64,000 nucleotides of DNA. Origin: Atherinomorus stipes. Lineage: Eukaryota; Chordata; Actinopteri; Atheriniformes; Atherinidae. The translations under genes and the position numbers were made by a program. The notes below the pieces were generated by a model. It saw only the letters and a list, made by a program, of their open reading frames with translations, did no database searches and was not told the origin of the DNA. Below are positions 47,701 through 61,400 of the stretch, one piece after another. How positions within the stretch are numbered: position 1 is the first letter of the stretch; each line of letters begins with the position of its first letter. Location: positions 146,001-210,000 of the forward strand of contig JALJCO010007904.1 of assembly GCA_023101725.1 (NCBI GenBank). Reading direction: 5' to 3'.

Positions 47701-50700
47701 TTTACTGGGATGGAACCAGAAATGTCAATGCACCTTAACTGGGATGGAACCAGAAATGTCAATGCATCTTTTCTGGGACAGAACCAGGAATGTCAATGTA
47801 GGTTAACTGGGACGGAACCAGGAATGTCAATGCACCTTTACTGGGACAGAACCAGAAAGGTCAATGCACCTTTAATGGGACAGAACCAGAAACGTCAATG
47901 CACCTTAACTGGGACGGAACCAGGAATGTCAATGATCGTTTACTGGGACGGAACCAGGAATGTCAATGAATGTTTACCGGGACGGAACCAGGAATGTCAA
48001 TGAATGTTTACTGGGACGGAACCAGGAATGTCAATGATCGTTTACTGGGACGGAACCAGGAATGTCAATGAATGTTTACTGGGACGGAACCAGGAATGTC
48101 AATGAACGTTTACTGGGACGGAACCAGGAATGTCAATGAATGTTTACTGGGACGGAACCAGGAATGTCAATGCACCTTTACTGGGACGGAACCAGGAATG
48201 TCAATGCACCTTTACTTGGACAGAACCAGGAATATCAATGAACCTTTACTGGGACAGAACCAGGAATGTCAATGCACCTTTACTGGGACTGAATCAGGAA
48301 TGTCAATGCACCTTTACTGGGACGGAACCAGGAATGTCAATGCACGTTTACTGGGAACGAACCAGGAATGTTACTGCACCTTTACTGGGACGGAACCAGG
48401 AATGTCAATGAACATTTACTGGGACGGAACCAGGAATGTCAATGCACCTTTACTAGGACAGAACCAGGAGTGTCAATGAACGTTTACTGGGACAGAACCA
48501 GGAATGCCAATAAACGTTTACTGGGACAGAACCAGGAATGTCAATGAACGTTTACTGGGATGGAACCAGAAATGTCAATGCACCTTAACTGGGATGGAAC
48601 CAGAAATGTCAATGCATCTTTTCTGGGACAGAACCAGGAATGTCAATGTAGGTTAACTGGGACGGAACCAGAAACGTCAATGCACCTTAACTGGGACGGA
48701 ACCAGAAATGTCAATGCACCTTAACTGGGATGGAACCAGAAATGTCAATGCACCTTTTCCTGGGACAGAACCAGAAAGGTCAATGCACCTTTAATGGGAC
48801 AGAACCAGAAACGTCAATGCACCTTAACTGGGACGGAACCAGAAATGTCAATGCACCTTTACTGGGACGGAACCAGAAATGTCAATGCATCTTGACTGGG
48901 ACAGAACCAGGAATGTCAATGCACCTTTAATGGGACAGAACCAGGAATGTAAATGAACGTTTACTGAGACAGAACCAGAAACGTCAATGCACCTTAACTG
49001 GGACGGAACCAGAAATGTCAATGCACCTTTACTGGGACGGAACCAGAAATGTCAATGCATCTTGACTGGGACAGAACCAGGAATGTAAATGCACCTTTAC
49101 TGGGACAGAACCAGAAATGTCAATAAAAGTTTACTGGGACGGAACCAGGAATGTAAATGAACGTTTTTCTGGGATGGAACCAGGAATATCAATGAACATT
49201 AACTGGGACGGAACCAGGAATGTCAATGCACTTTTACTGGGACAGAACAAGGAATGTCAATGCACCTTTAATGGGATGGAACCAGGAATGTCAATAAACG
49301 TTTACTGGGACGGAACCAGGAATGTAAATGAACGTTTTTCTGGGATGGAACCAGGAATGTCAATGATCGTTTACTGGGACGGAACCAGGAATGTCAATGA
49401 ATGTTTACTGGGACGGAACCAGGAATGTCAATGATCGTTTACTGGGACGGAACCAGGAATGTCAATGAATGTTTACCGGGACGGAACCAGGAATGTCAAT
49501 GATCGTTTACTGGGACAGAACCAGGAATGTCAATGAACGTTTACTGGGACGGAACGAGGAATGTCAATGAACGTTTACTGGGACGGAGCCAGGAATGTTA
49601 ATGCACCTCTACTGGGACGGAACCAGGAATGTCAATGTTCGTTTACTGGGACGGAACCAGGAATGTCAATGAACGTTTACTGGGACGGAACGAGGAATGT
49701 CAATGAACGTTTACTGGGACGGAGCCAGGAATGTTAATGCACCTCTACTGGGACGGAACCAGGAATGTTAATGAACCTTTACTGGGACAGAACCAGGAAT
49801 GTCAATGCACTTTTACTGGGATGCAACCAGGAATGTCAATGCACCTTTTCTGGGACGGAACCAGGAATGTCAATGAATGTTTACCGGGACGGAACCAGGA
49901 AAGTCAATGAACGTTTACTGGGACAGAACCAGGAATGTCAATGCACCTTTACTGGGATGGAACCAGGAATGTCAATGCATATTTACTAGGACAGAACCAG
50001 GAGTGTCAATGAACGTTTACTGGAACAGAACCAGGAATGCCAATAAATGTTTACTGGGACAGAACCAGGAATGTCAATGAACGTTTACTGGGATGGAACC
50101 AGAAATGTCAATGCACCTTTACTGGGACAGAACGAGAAATGTCAATGCACGTTTACTGGGAAGGAACCAGGAATGTTACTGCACCTTTACTGGGACGGAA
50201 CCAGGAATGTCAATGAACATTTACTGGGACGGAACCAGGAATGTCAATGCACCTGTACTAGGACAGAACCAGGAGTGTCAATGAACGTTTACTGGGACAG
50301 AACCAGGAATGCCAATAAACGTTTACTGGGACAGAACCAGGAATGTCAATGAACGTTTACTGGGATGGAACCAGAAATGTCAATGCACCTTAACTGGGAT
50401 GGAACCAGAAATGTCAATGCATCTTTACTGGGACAGAACCAGGAATGTCAATGTAGGTTAACTGGGACGGAACCAGGAATGTCAATGCACCTTTACTCGG
50501 ACAGAACCAGAAAGGTCAATGCACCTTTAATGGGACAGAACCAGAAATGTCAATGCATCTTTACTGGGACAGAACCAGGAATGTCAATGAACGTTTACTG
50601 GGACGGAACCAGAAATGTCAATGCACCTTTACTGGGATGGAACCAGGAATGTCAATGCACTTTTACTGGGACAGAACCAGGAATGTCAATGCACCTTTAC

Positions 50701-53700
50701 TGGGATGGAACCAGGAATGTCAATGAATATTTACTGGGAAGGAACCAGAAATGTCAATGAACGTTTACTGGGACGGAACCAGGAATGTAAATGAACGTTT
50801 TTCTGGGATGGAACCAGGAATATCAATGAACATTAACTGGGACGGAAAGAGGAATGTCAATGCACTTTTACTGGGACAGAACCAGGAATGTCAATGCATC
50901 TTTACTGGGATGGAACCAGGAATGTCAATGAACCTTTACTGGGAAGGAACCAGAAATGTCAATGCATCTTTACTGGGACGGAACCAGGAATGTCAATGAA
51001 TGTTTACTGGGACGGAACGAGGAATGTCAATGAACATTTACTGGGACGGAACCAGGAATGTCAATGAACGTTTACTGGGACGGAACCAGGAATGTCAATG
51101 AACGTTTACTGGGACGGAACCAGGAATTTCAATGCACCTTTACTGGGACAGAACCAGGAATGTCAATGCACCTTTACTGGGACGCAACCAGGAATGTCAA
51201 TGCACCTTTACTGGGAGGGAACCAGGAATGTCAATGCACCTTTACTGGGACGCAACCAGGAATGTCAATGCACCTTAACTGGGATGGAACCAGAAATGTC
51301 AATGATCGTTTACTGGGACAGAACCAGGAATGTCAATGAATGTTTACTGGGAAGGAACCAGGAATGTCAATGAATGTTTACTGGGACAGAACCAGGAATG
51401 TCAATGAATGTTTACTGGGACGGAATCAGGAATGTCAATGCAACTTAACTGGGACGGAACCAGGAATGTTAATGCACCTCTACTGGGACGGAACCAGGAA
51501 TCTCAATGCACCTTAACTGGGACAGAACCAGGAATGTTAATGCACCTTTACTGGGGCGGAACCAGGAATGTCAATGCACCTTTTCTGGGACGGAACAAGG
51601 AATGTCAATGAATGTTTACCGGGACGGAACCAGGAATCTCAATGCACCTTTACTGGGACAGAACCAGGAATGTCAATGCACCTTTACTGGGAGGGAACCA
51701 GGAATTTCAATGCACCTTTACTGGGACAGAACCAGGAATGTCAATGCACCTTTACTGGGAGGGAACCAGGAATTTCAATGCACCTTTACTGGGACAGAAC
51801 CAGGAATTTCAATGCACCTTTACTGGGACAGAACCAGGAATGTTAATGCATCTTTACTGGGACAGAACCAGGAATGTCAATGCACCTTTACTGGGACGCA
51901 ACCAGGAATGTCAATGCACCTTAACTGGGACAGAACCAGAAATGTCAATGATCGTTTACTGGGACAGAACCAGGAATGTCAATGAACGTTTACTGGGACG
52001 GAATCAGGAATGTCAATGCAACTTAACTGGGACGGAACCAGCAATGTTAATGCACCTCTACTGGGACGGAACCAGAAATGTCAATGCACCTTTACTGGGA
52101 CAGAACCAGGAATGTTAATGCACCTTTACCGGGACGGAACCAGGAAAGTCAATAAACATTTACTGGGACTGAACCAGGAATGTCAAAGCACCTTTACTGG
52201 GACGGAACCAGGAATGACAATGCACGTTTACTGGGACGGAACCAGGAATGTCAATGCACCTTTACTGGGACGGAACCAGGAATGTCAATGCCGTTTACTG
52301 GGAAGGAACCAGGAATGTTACTGCACCTTTAATGGGACGTAACCAGTAATGTCAATGAACATTTACTGGGACGGAACCAGGAATGTCAATGAACATTTAC
52401 TGGGACAGAACCAGGAATGCCAATGCACCTTTACTGGGACAGAACCAGGAATGTCAATGCACCTTTACTGGGACAGAACCAGGAATGTCAATGCACCTTT
52501 ACTGGGACAGAACCAGGAATGTCAATGCACCTTTACTGGGAGGGAACCAGGAATGTCAATGAACATTTACTGGGATGGAACCAGGAATGTCAATGCACGT
52601 TTACTGGGATGGAACCAGGAATGTCAATGCACCTTTACTGGGATGGAACCAGGAATGTCAATGCACATTTACTGGGACAGAACCAGGAATGTCAATGCAC
52701 CTTTACTGGGACAGAACCAGGAATGTCAATGCACCTTTACTGGGAGGGAACCAGGAATGTCAATGAACATTTACTGGGATGGAACCAGGAATGTCAATGC
52801 ACGTTTACTGGGATGGAACCAGGAATGTCAATGCACCTTTACTGGGGTGGAACCAGGAATGTCAATGAACGTTTACTGGGATGGAACCAGGAATGTCAAT
52901 GCACGTTTACTGGGAAGGAACCAGGAATGTTACTGCACTTTTACTGGGACAGAACCAGGAATGTCAATGCACCTTTACTGGGATCGAACCAAGAATGTCA
53001 ATGAACGTTTACTGGGACGGAACCAGGAATGCCAATAAACGTTTACTGGGACAGAACCAGGAATGTCAATGAACGTTTACTGGGACGGAACCAGGAATGT
53101 CAATGAACATTTACTGGGACGGAACCAGGAATGTCAATGAATGTTTACTGGGACAGAACCAGGAATGTCAATGAACGTTTACTGGGACGGAACCAGGACT
53201 GTCAATGAATGTTTACTGGGACAGAACCAGGAATGTCAATGAACGTTTACTGGGATGCAACCAGGAATGTCAATGAACATTTACTGGGACGGAACCAGGA
53301 ATGTTATTGCACCTTTACTGAGACGGAACCAGGAATGTCAATGAACGTTTACTGGGACGGAACGAGGAATGTTAATGCACCTTTACTGGGACGGAACCAG
53401 GAATGTCAAAATGTTTACTGGGACAGAACCAGGAATGTCAATGCACCTTTACTGGGACGGAACCAGGAATGTCAATGCACCTTTACTGGGACGGAACCAG
53501 GAATGTCAATGAATGTTTACTGGGAAGGAACCAGGAATGTCAATGAACGTTTACTGGGACAGAACCAGGAATGTCAATGCACCTTTACTGGGACGGAACC
53601 ATGAATGTCATTGAATGTTTACCGGGATGGAACCAGAAATGTCAATGATCGTTTACTGGGACGGAACCAGGAATGTCAACGAATGTTTACTGGGAAGGAA

Positions 53701-54240
53701 CCAGGAATGTCAATGAACGTTTACTGGGAAGGAACCAGGAATATCAATGAACGTTTACTGGGACGGAACCAGGAATGTTAATGCACCTTTACTGGGACGG
53801 AACCAGGAATGTCAATGAATGTTTACTGGGAAGGAACCAGGAATGTCAATGAACGTTTACTGGGACAGAACCAGGAATGTCAATGCACCTTTACTGGGAC
53901 GGAACCATGAATGTCATTGAATGTTTACCGGGACGGAACCAAGAATGTCAATGAACGTATACTGGGACGGAACCAGGAATGTCAATGCACCTTTACCGGG
54001 ACGGAACCAGGAATGTTAATGGACGTTTACTGGGAAGGAACCAGGAATGTCGATGAACGTTTACTGGGACGGAACCAGGAATGTCAATGAATGTTTACTG
54101 GGATGGAACCAGGAATGTCCATGCACCTTAACTGGGAAGGAACCAGGAATGTCGATGAACGTTTACTGGGACGGAACCAGGAAAGTCAATGAACATTTAC
54201 TGGGACGGAACCAGGAATGCCAACAACCTTTTCTTGGATG
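44727..54240. repeat. 9.5-kb array of a 34-bp minisatellite, about 280 copies
   Basis: The unit is near aatgtcaatgcacctttact, gggacggaaccagg; the common alternatives at the variable part are aacgt, aatgt, aacat, gatcgt, catct and tgtagg. Long blocks recur (for example 47200-47560 against 48160-48520), indicating segmental duplications. Frames through it shift every unit because 34 is not a multiple of 3. Confidence 0.97.
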
Positions 54241-54354
54241 AAACCGGGAAACCAACTTTCAGAGGTTAAAGGTGTTGTAGAAATTGTTTCGTTCAATATT
54301 TTTTGCCATATTTGGTAAAACGGGTCACTACCCCATTTCCCGTGATTACTTAGT

Positions 54355-54640
54355 TAGTTAGTCCTCTTGCACTCCAAGGCACGTAGAGCCAACCAAGGTA
54401 AGCAGGTCTCTCTAGTTGGGTCTCTCATGGGCCACATGTTAGGCTTGTGCCAGGGTCACATTGCAGGCCCTAAGGTCCTGGGCCACAACATCCAGCCAGC
54501 GGTTGTGGGGGGGCACCTTTGGGTCCAGCTATCTGGGAATTAAAGGCCAGGATGGAGCTTATTGAATGTTCCATGGGCGGGTGGGTGATGTGGCCGTACC
54601 AGCCCACCCGCCGCATTGCTGCACGACGAGACGAGATGCT
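54355..54640 (-). pseudogene. C-terminal relic of a LINE ORF
   Basis: On the minus strand it reads RRVGWYGHITHPP, then (after frame changes) a stretch resembling LAGCCGP-DL-ACNVTLAQ and HERPNW-DLLTLVGSTCL. This is the W-GH--R zinc-knuckle-like tail typical of non-LTR reverse transcriptases. The clade is unknown. The rest of 54241-55015 shows nothing else. Confidence 0.5.
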
Positions 54641-55017
54641 GGGGTTTTTGATCGATTAAAAACTTTAAATATGTAAATATTCTACATCAGCTGTGAAAGT
54701 AACGGGGCGGAAAAACATCCTCCAATCATCTGCATTCCTGAACTTTTTTGTTTGTCTACTCGCTTGTGAATCACTTTTACTACTGTAGTAAGAGTGATTG
54801 CTCGTCAGTTCAACGGGTAGTAGGTGAGATTGATCAATGAGAGTGATTGATTAATCGGTGAGAGTAAGTGTTGCGTCCTGGAATCTGCGCACACTCATCT
54901 GATCTTTACAGCAGGTATCTAACAATCATTCTGCCGGCAGTTAGTGACGTTCAGACGACTTCTGTTTTACATGCGTTTGTGACAGCACCGCCCCCTAGAA
55001 ACACGCAGGATGCCCGG

Positions 55018-55357
55018 CCTCAGATCACCAGGAGGGCCCCCACCTGATGCTTCACTGTATGGAAAAGTACCAGGAGGGCCCCCACCTGATGCTTCACTGT
55101 ATGGAACAGTACCAGGAGGGCCCCCACCTGATGCTTCACTGTATGGAAAAGTACCAGGAGGGCCCCCACCTGATGCTTCACTGTATGGAACAGTACCAGG
55201 AGGGCCCCCACCTGATGCTTCACTGTATGGAAAAGTACCAGGAGGGCCCCCACCTGATGCTTCACTGTATGGAACAGTACCAGGAGGGCCCCCACCTGAT
55301 GCTTCACTGTATGGAAAAGTACCAGGAGGGCCCCCACCTGATGCTTCACTGTATGGA
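55018..55357. repeat. 42-bp minisatellite, 8 copies, alternating as 84-bp dimers
   Basis: The unit is near accaggagggcccccacctg, atgcttcactgtatggaaaa, gt; copies alternate ggaaaagt and ggaacagt. Otherwise they are identical, so the expansion is young. All three relevant frames are open because 42 is divisible by 3. Confidence 0.97.
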
Positions 55358-55471
55358 GAAAAAGTCGGCCATTATTTTGGCACTAAATCAGGCGTTTCCG
55401 CATTGTTGTTCCTCTAAAACAAGTAGTTTACTGTGACTGTTTATAAGTCACAGCGAGACGGATCAGCAAGT

Positions 55472-58400
55472 CATGTTCCTGATGTTCCTGGTGTTCCTGG
55501 TGTTCCTGGTGTTCCTGATGTTCCTGGTGTTCCTGATGTTCCTGATGTTCCTGGTGTTCCTGATGTTCCTGATTGTCCTGGTGTTCCTGGTGTTCCTGAT
55601 GGTCCTGATGTTCCTGGTGTTCCTGGTGTTCCTGGTGTTCCTGATGTTCCTGGTGTTCCTGGTGTTCCTGATGTTCCTGATGTTCCTGGTGTTCCTGATG
55701 TTCCTGGTGTTCCTGGTGTTCCTGATGTTCCTGGTGTTCCTGGTGTTCCTGATGTTCCTGGTGTTCCTGGTGTTCCTGATGTTCCTGGTGTTCCTGATGT
55801 TCCTGGTGTTCCTGATGTTCCTGATGTTCCTGGTGTTCCTGGTGTTCCTGATGTTCCTGGTGTTCCTGATGTTCCTGATATTCCTGATGTTCCTGGTGTT
55901 CCTAATGTTCCTGGTGTTCCTGGTGTTCCTGATGTTCCTGATGGTCCTGATGTTCCTGGTGTTCCTGATGTTCCTGGTGTTCCTGATGTTCCTGGTGTTC
56001 CTGGTGTTCCTGATGTTCCTGGTTTTTCTGATGTTCCTGGTGTTCCTGATGTTCCTGATGTTCCTGGTGTTCCTGGTGTTCCTGATGTTCCTGATGGTCC
56101 TGGTGTTCCTGGTGTTCCTGATGTTCCTGATGTTCCTGATGTTCCTGATGTTCCTGGTGTTCCTGATGTTCCTGGTGTTCCTGATGTTCCTGATGTTCCT
56201 GATGTTCCTGGTGTTCCTGATGTTCCTGATGTACCTGATGTTCCTGATGTTCCTGGTGTTCCTGGTGTTCCTGGTGTTCCTGATGTTCCTGATGTTCCTG
56301 GTGTTCCTGATGTTCCTGGTGTTCCTGATGTTCCTGATGTACCTGATGTTCCTGGTGTTCCTGATGTTCCTGATGTTCCTGGTGTTCCTGGTGTTCCTGA
56401 TGTTCCTGATGTTCCTGGTGTTCCTGATGTTCCTGATGTTCCTGTGTTCCTGGTGTTCCTGATGGTCCTGGTGTTCCTGGTGTTCCTGGTGTTCCCGATG
56501 TTCCTGATGTTCCTGGTGTTCCTGGTGTTCCTGATGGTCCTGGTGTTCCTGGTGTTCCTGATGTTCCTGATGTTCCTGATGTTCCTGGTGTTCCTGATGT
56601 TCCTGATGTTCCTGGTGTTCCTGATGTTCCTGGTGTTCCTGGTGTTCCTGGTGTTGTTGATGTTCCTGGTGTTCCTGGTGTTCCTGATGTTCCTGGTGTT
56701 CCTGATGTTCCTGATGTTCCTGGTGTTCCTGATGTTCCTGATGTTCCTGGTGTTCCTGATGTTCCTGGTGTTCCTGATGTTGCTGGTGTTCCTGGTGTTC
56801 CTGATGTTCCTGGTGTTCCTGGTGTTCCTGGTGTTCCTGATGTTCCTGATGTTCCTGGTGTTCCTGATGTTCCTGGTGTTCCTGATGTTCCTGGTGTTCC
56901 TGGTGTTCCTGGTGTTACTGATGTTCCTGATGTTCCTGGTGTTCCTGATGTTCCTGGTGTTCCTGATGTTGCTGATGTTCCTGGTTTTTCTGATGTTCCT
57001 GATGTTCCTGGTGTTCCTAATGTTGCTGATGTTCCTGGTGTTGCTGGTGTTCCTGGTGTTCCTGATGTTGCTGATGTTCCTGATGTTGCTGATGTTCCTG
57101 GTGTTCCTGATGTTCCTGGTTTTTTTGTTCCTGATGTTCCTGATGTTCCTGGTGTTCCTGGTGTTCCTGATGTTGCTGATGTTCCTGGTGTTGCTGGTGC
57201 TCCTGATATTTCTGATGTTCCTGATGTTCCTGGTTTTTCTGATGTTCCTGGTGTTCCTGGTGTTCCTGATGTTCCTGATGTTCCTGGTGTTCCTGATGTT
57301 CCTGGTGTTCCTGATGTTCCTGGTGTTCCTGATGTTCCTGATGTTCCTGGTGTTCCTGATGTTCCTGATGTTCCTGGTGTTCCTGGTGTTCCTGGTGTTC
57401 CTGATGTTCCTGATGTTCCTGGTGTTCCTGATGTTCCTGATGTTCCTTGTGTTCCTGATGTTCCTGATGTTCCTGGTGTTCCTGGTGTTCCTGATGTTCC
57501 TGATGTTCCTGGTGTTCCTGATGTTCCTGGTTTTTCTGATGTTCCTGATGTTCCTGATGTTGCTGATGTTCCTGGTGTTCCTGGTGTTCCTGGTGTTCCT
57601 GATGCTCCTGATGTTCCTGGTGTTCCTGATGTTCCTGATGTTCCTTGTGTTCCTGATGTTCCTGATGTTCCTGGTGTTCCTGATGTTGCTGATGTTCCTG
57701 GTGTTCCTGGTGTTGCTGGTGTTCCTGGTGTTCCTGGTGTTCCTGATGTTCCTGGTGTTCCTGATGTTCCTGATGTTCCTGGTGTTCCTGATGTTCCTGA
57801 TTGTCCTGGTGTTCCTGGTGTTCCTGATGGTCCTGATGTTCCTGGTGTTCCTGGTGTTCCTGGTGTTCCTGATGTTCCTGGTGTTCCTGGTGTTCCTGGT
57901 GTTCCTGATGTTCCTGATGTTCCTGGTGTTCCTGATGTTCCTGGTGTTCCTGGTGTTCCTGATGTTCCTGGTGTTCCTGGTGTTCCTGATGTTCCTGGTG
58001 TTCCTGGTGTTCCTGATGTTCCTGGTGTTCCTGATGTTCCTGGTGTTCCTGATGTTCCTGATGTTCCTGGTGTTCCTGGTGTTCCTGATGTTCCTGGTGT
58101 TCCTGATGTTCCTGATATTCCTGATGTTCCTGGTGTTCCTAATGTTCCTGGTGTTCCTGGTGTTCCTGATGTTCCTGATGGTCCTGATGTTCCTGGTGTT
58201 CCTGATGTTCCTGGTGTTCCTGATGTTCCTGGTGTTCCTGGTGTTCCTGATGTTCCTGGTTTTTCTGATGTTCCTGGTGTTCTGTGTTCCTGATGTTCCT
58301 GGTGTTCCTGGTGTTCCTGATGTTCCTGATGGTCCTGGTGTTCCTGGTGTTCCTGATGTTCCTGATGTTCCTGATGTTCCTGATGTTCCTGGTGTTCCTG

Positions 58401-61400
58401 ATGTTCCTGGTGTTCCTGATGTTCCTGATATTCCTGATGTTCCTGATGTTCCTGGTGTTCCTGATGTTCCTGATGTTCCTGGTGTTCCTGATGTTCCTGG
58501 TGTTCCTGATGTTCCTGATGTACCTGATGTTCCTGGTGTTCCTGATGTTCCTGGTGTTCCTGGTGTTCCTGATGTTCCTGATGTTCCTGGTGTTCCTGAT
58601 GTTCCTGATGTTCCTGCTGTTCCTGGTGTTCCTGATGGTCCTGGTGTTCCTGGTGTTCCTGGTGTTCCTGATGTTCCTGATGTTCCTGGTGTTCCTGGTG
58701 TTCCTGATGGTCCTGGTGTTCCTGGTGTTCCTGATGTTCCTGATGTTCCTGATGTTCCTGGTGTTCCTGATGTTCCTGATGTTCCTGGTGTTCCTGATGT
58801 TCCTGATGTTCCTGGTGTTCCTGGTGTTGTTGATGTTCCTGGTGTTCCTGGTGTTCCTGATGTTCCTGGTGTTCCTGATGTTCCTGATGTTCCTGGTGTT
58901 CCTGATGTTCCTGATGTTCCTGGTGTTCCTGATGTTCCTGGTGTTCCTGATGTTGCTGGTGTTCCTGGTGTTCCTGGTGTTGCTGGTGTTCCTGGTGTTC
59001 CTGGTGTTCCTGATGTTCCTGGTGTTCCTGATGTTCCTGATGTTCCTGGTGTTCCTGGTGTTCCTGGTGTTCCTGATGTTCCTGATTGTTCTGGTGTTCC
59101 TGATGTTCCTGATGTTCCTGGTGTTCCTGATGTTCCTGGTGTTCCTGGTGTTCCTGATGTTCCTGGTGTTCCTGGTGTTCCTGATGTTCCTGGTGTTCCT
59201 GGTGTTCCTGATGTTCCTGGTGTTCCTGATGTTCCTGGTGTTCCTGATGTTCCTGATGTTCCTGGTGTTCCTGGTGTTCCTGATGTTCCTGGTGTTCCTG
59301 ATGTTCCTGATATTCCTGATGTTCCTGGTGTTCCTAATGTTCCTGGTGTTCCTGGTGTTCCTGATGTTCCTGATGGTCCTGATGTTCCTGGTGTTCCTGA
59401 TGTTCCTGGTGTTCCTGATGTTCCTGGTGTTCCTGGTGTTCCTGATGTTCCTGGTTTTTCTGATGTTCCTGGTGTTCCTGATGTTCCTGATGTTCCTGGT
59501 GTTCCTGGTGTTCCTGATGTTCCTGATGGTCCTGGTGTTCCTGGTGTTCCTGATGTTCCTGATGTTCCTGATGTTCCTGGTGTTCCTGATGTTCCTGGTG
59601 TTCCTGATGTTCCTGATGTTCCTGATGTTCCTGATGTTCCTGGTGTTCCTGATGTTCCTGATGTACCTGATGTTCCTGATGTTCCTGGTGTTCCTGGTGT
59701 TCCTGATGTTCCTGATGTTCCTGGTGTTCCTGATGTTCCTGGTGTTCCTGATGTTCCTGATGTACCTGATGTTCCTGGTGTTCCTGATGTTCCTGATGTT
59801 CCTGGTGTTCCTGGTGTTCCTGATGTTCCTGATGTTCCTGGTGTTCCTGATGTTCCTGATGTTCCTGCTGTTCCTGGTGTTCCTGATGGTCCTGGTGTTC
59901 CTGGTGTTCCTGGTGTTCCTGATGTTCCTGATGTTCCTGGTGTTCCTGGTGTTCCTGATGGTCCTGGTGTTCCTGGTGTTCCTGATGTTCCTGATGTTCC
60001 TGATGTTCCTGGTGTTCCTGATGTTCCTGATGTTCCTGGTGTTCCTGATGTTCCTGATGTTCCTGGTGTTCCTGGTGTTGTTGATGTTCCTGGTGTTCCT
60101 GGTGTTCCTGATGTTCCTGGTGTTCCTGATGTTCCTGATGTTCCTGGTGTTCCTGATGTTCCTGATGTTCCTGGTGTTCCTGATGTTCCTGGTGTTCCTG
60201 ATGTTGCTGGTGTTCCTGGTGTTCCTGATGTTCCTGGTGTTCCTGGTGTTCCTGGTGTTCCTGATGTTCCTGATGTTCCTGGTGTTCCTGATGTTCCTGG
60301 TGTTCCTGATGTTCCTGGTGTTCCTGGTGTTCCTGGTGTTACTGATGTTCCTGATGTTCCTGGTGTTCCTGATGTTCCTGGTGTTCCTGATGTTGCTGAT
60401 GTTCCTGGTTTTTCTGATGTTCCTGATGTTCCTGGTGTTCCTAATGTTGCTGATGTTCCTGGTGTTGCTGGTGTTCCTGGTGTTCCTGGTGTTGTTGATG
60501 TTCCTCGTGTTCCTGATGTTCCTGGTGTTCCTGATGTTCCTGATGTTCCTGGTGTTCCTGGTGTTCCTGATGTTCCTGGTGTTCCTGGTGTTCCTGATGT
60601 TCCTGATGGTCCTGATGTTCCTGGTGTTCCTGATGTTCCTGGTGTTCCTGATGTTCCTGGTGTTCCTGGTGTTCCTGATGTTCCTGGTTTTTCTGATGTT
60701 CCTGGTGTTCCTGATGTTCCTGGTGTTCCTGGTGTTCCTGATGTTCCTGATGGTCCTGGTGTTCCTGGTGTTCCTGATGTTCCTGATGTTCCTGATGTTC
60801 CTGATGTTCCTGGTGTTCCTGATGTTCCTGGTGTTCCTGATGTTCCTGATGTTCCTGATGTTCCTGATGTTCCTGGTGTTCCTTATGTTCCTGATGTACC
60901 TGATGTTCCTGATGTTCCTGGTGTTCCTGGTGTTCCTGGTGTTCCTGATGTTCCTGATGTTCCTGGTGTTCCTGATGTTCCTGGTGTTCCTGATGTTCCT
61001 GATGTACCTGATGTTCCTGGTGTTCCTGATGTTCCTGATGTTCCTGGTGTTCCTGATGTTCCTGATGTTCCTGGTGTTCCTGATGTTCCTGATGTTCCTG
61101 CTGTTCCTGGTGTTCCTGATGGTCCTGGTGTTCCTGGTGTTCCTGGTGTTCCTGATGTTCCTGATGTTCCTGGTGTTCCTGGTGTTCCTGATGGTCCTGG
61201 TGTTCCTGGTGTTCCTGATGTTCCTGATGTTCCTGATGTTCCTGGTGTTCCTGATGTTCCTGATGTTCCTGGTGTTCCTGATGTTCCTGATGTTCCTGGT
61301 GTTCCTGGTGTTGTTGATGTTCCTGGTGTTCCTGGTGTTCCTGATGTTCCTGGTGTTCCTGATGTTCCTGATGTTCCTGGTGTTCCTGATGTTCCTGATG

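Noticed and set aside
44727..54240. Regularly spaced repeats resembling a CRISPR array
   Set aside because: Units are directly adjacent with no unique spacers; the genome is eukaryotic; this is a minisatellite.
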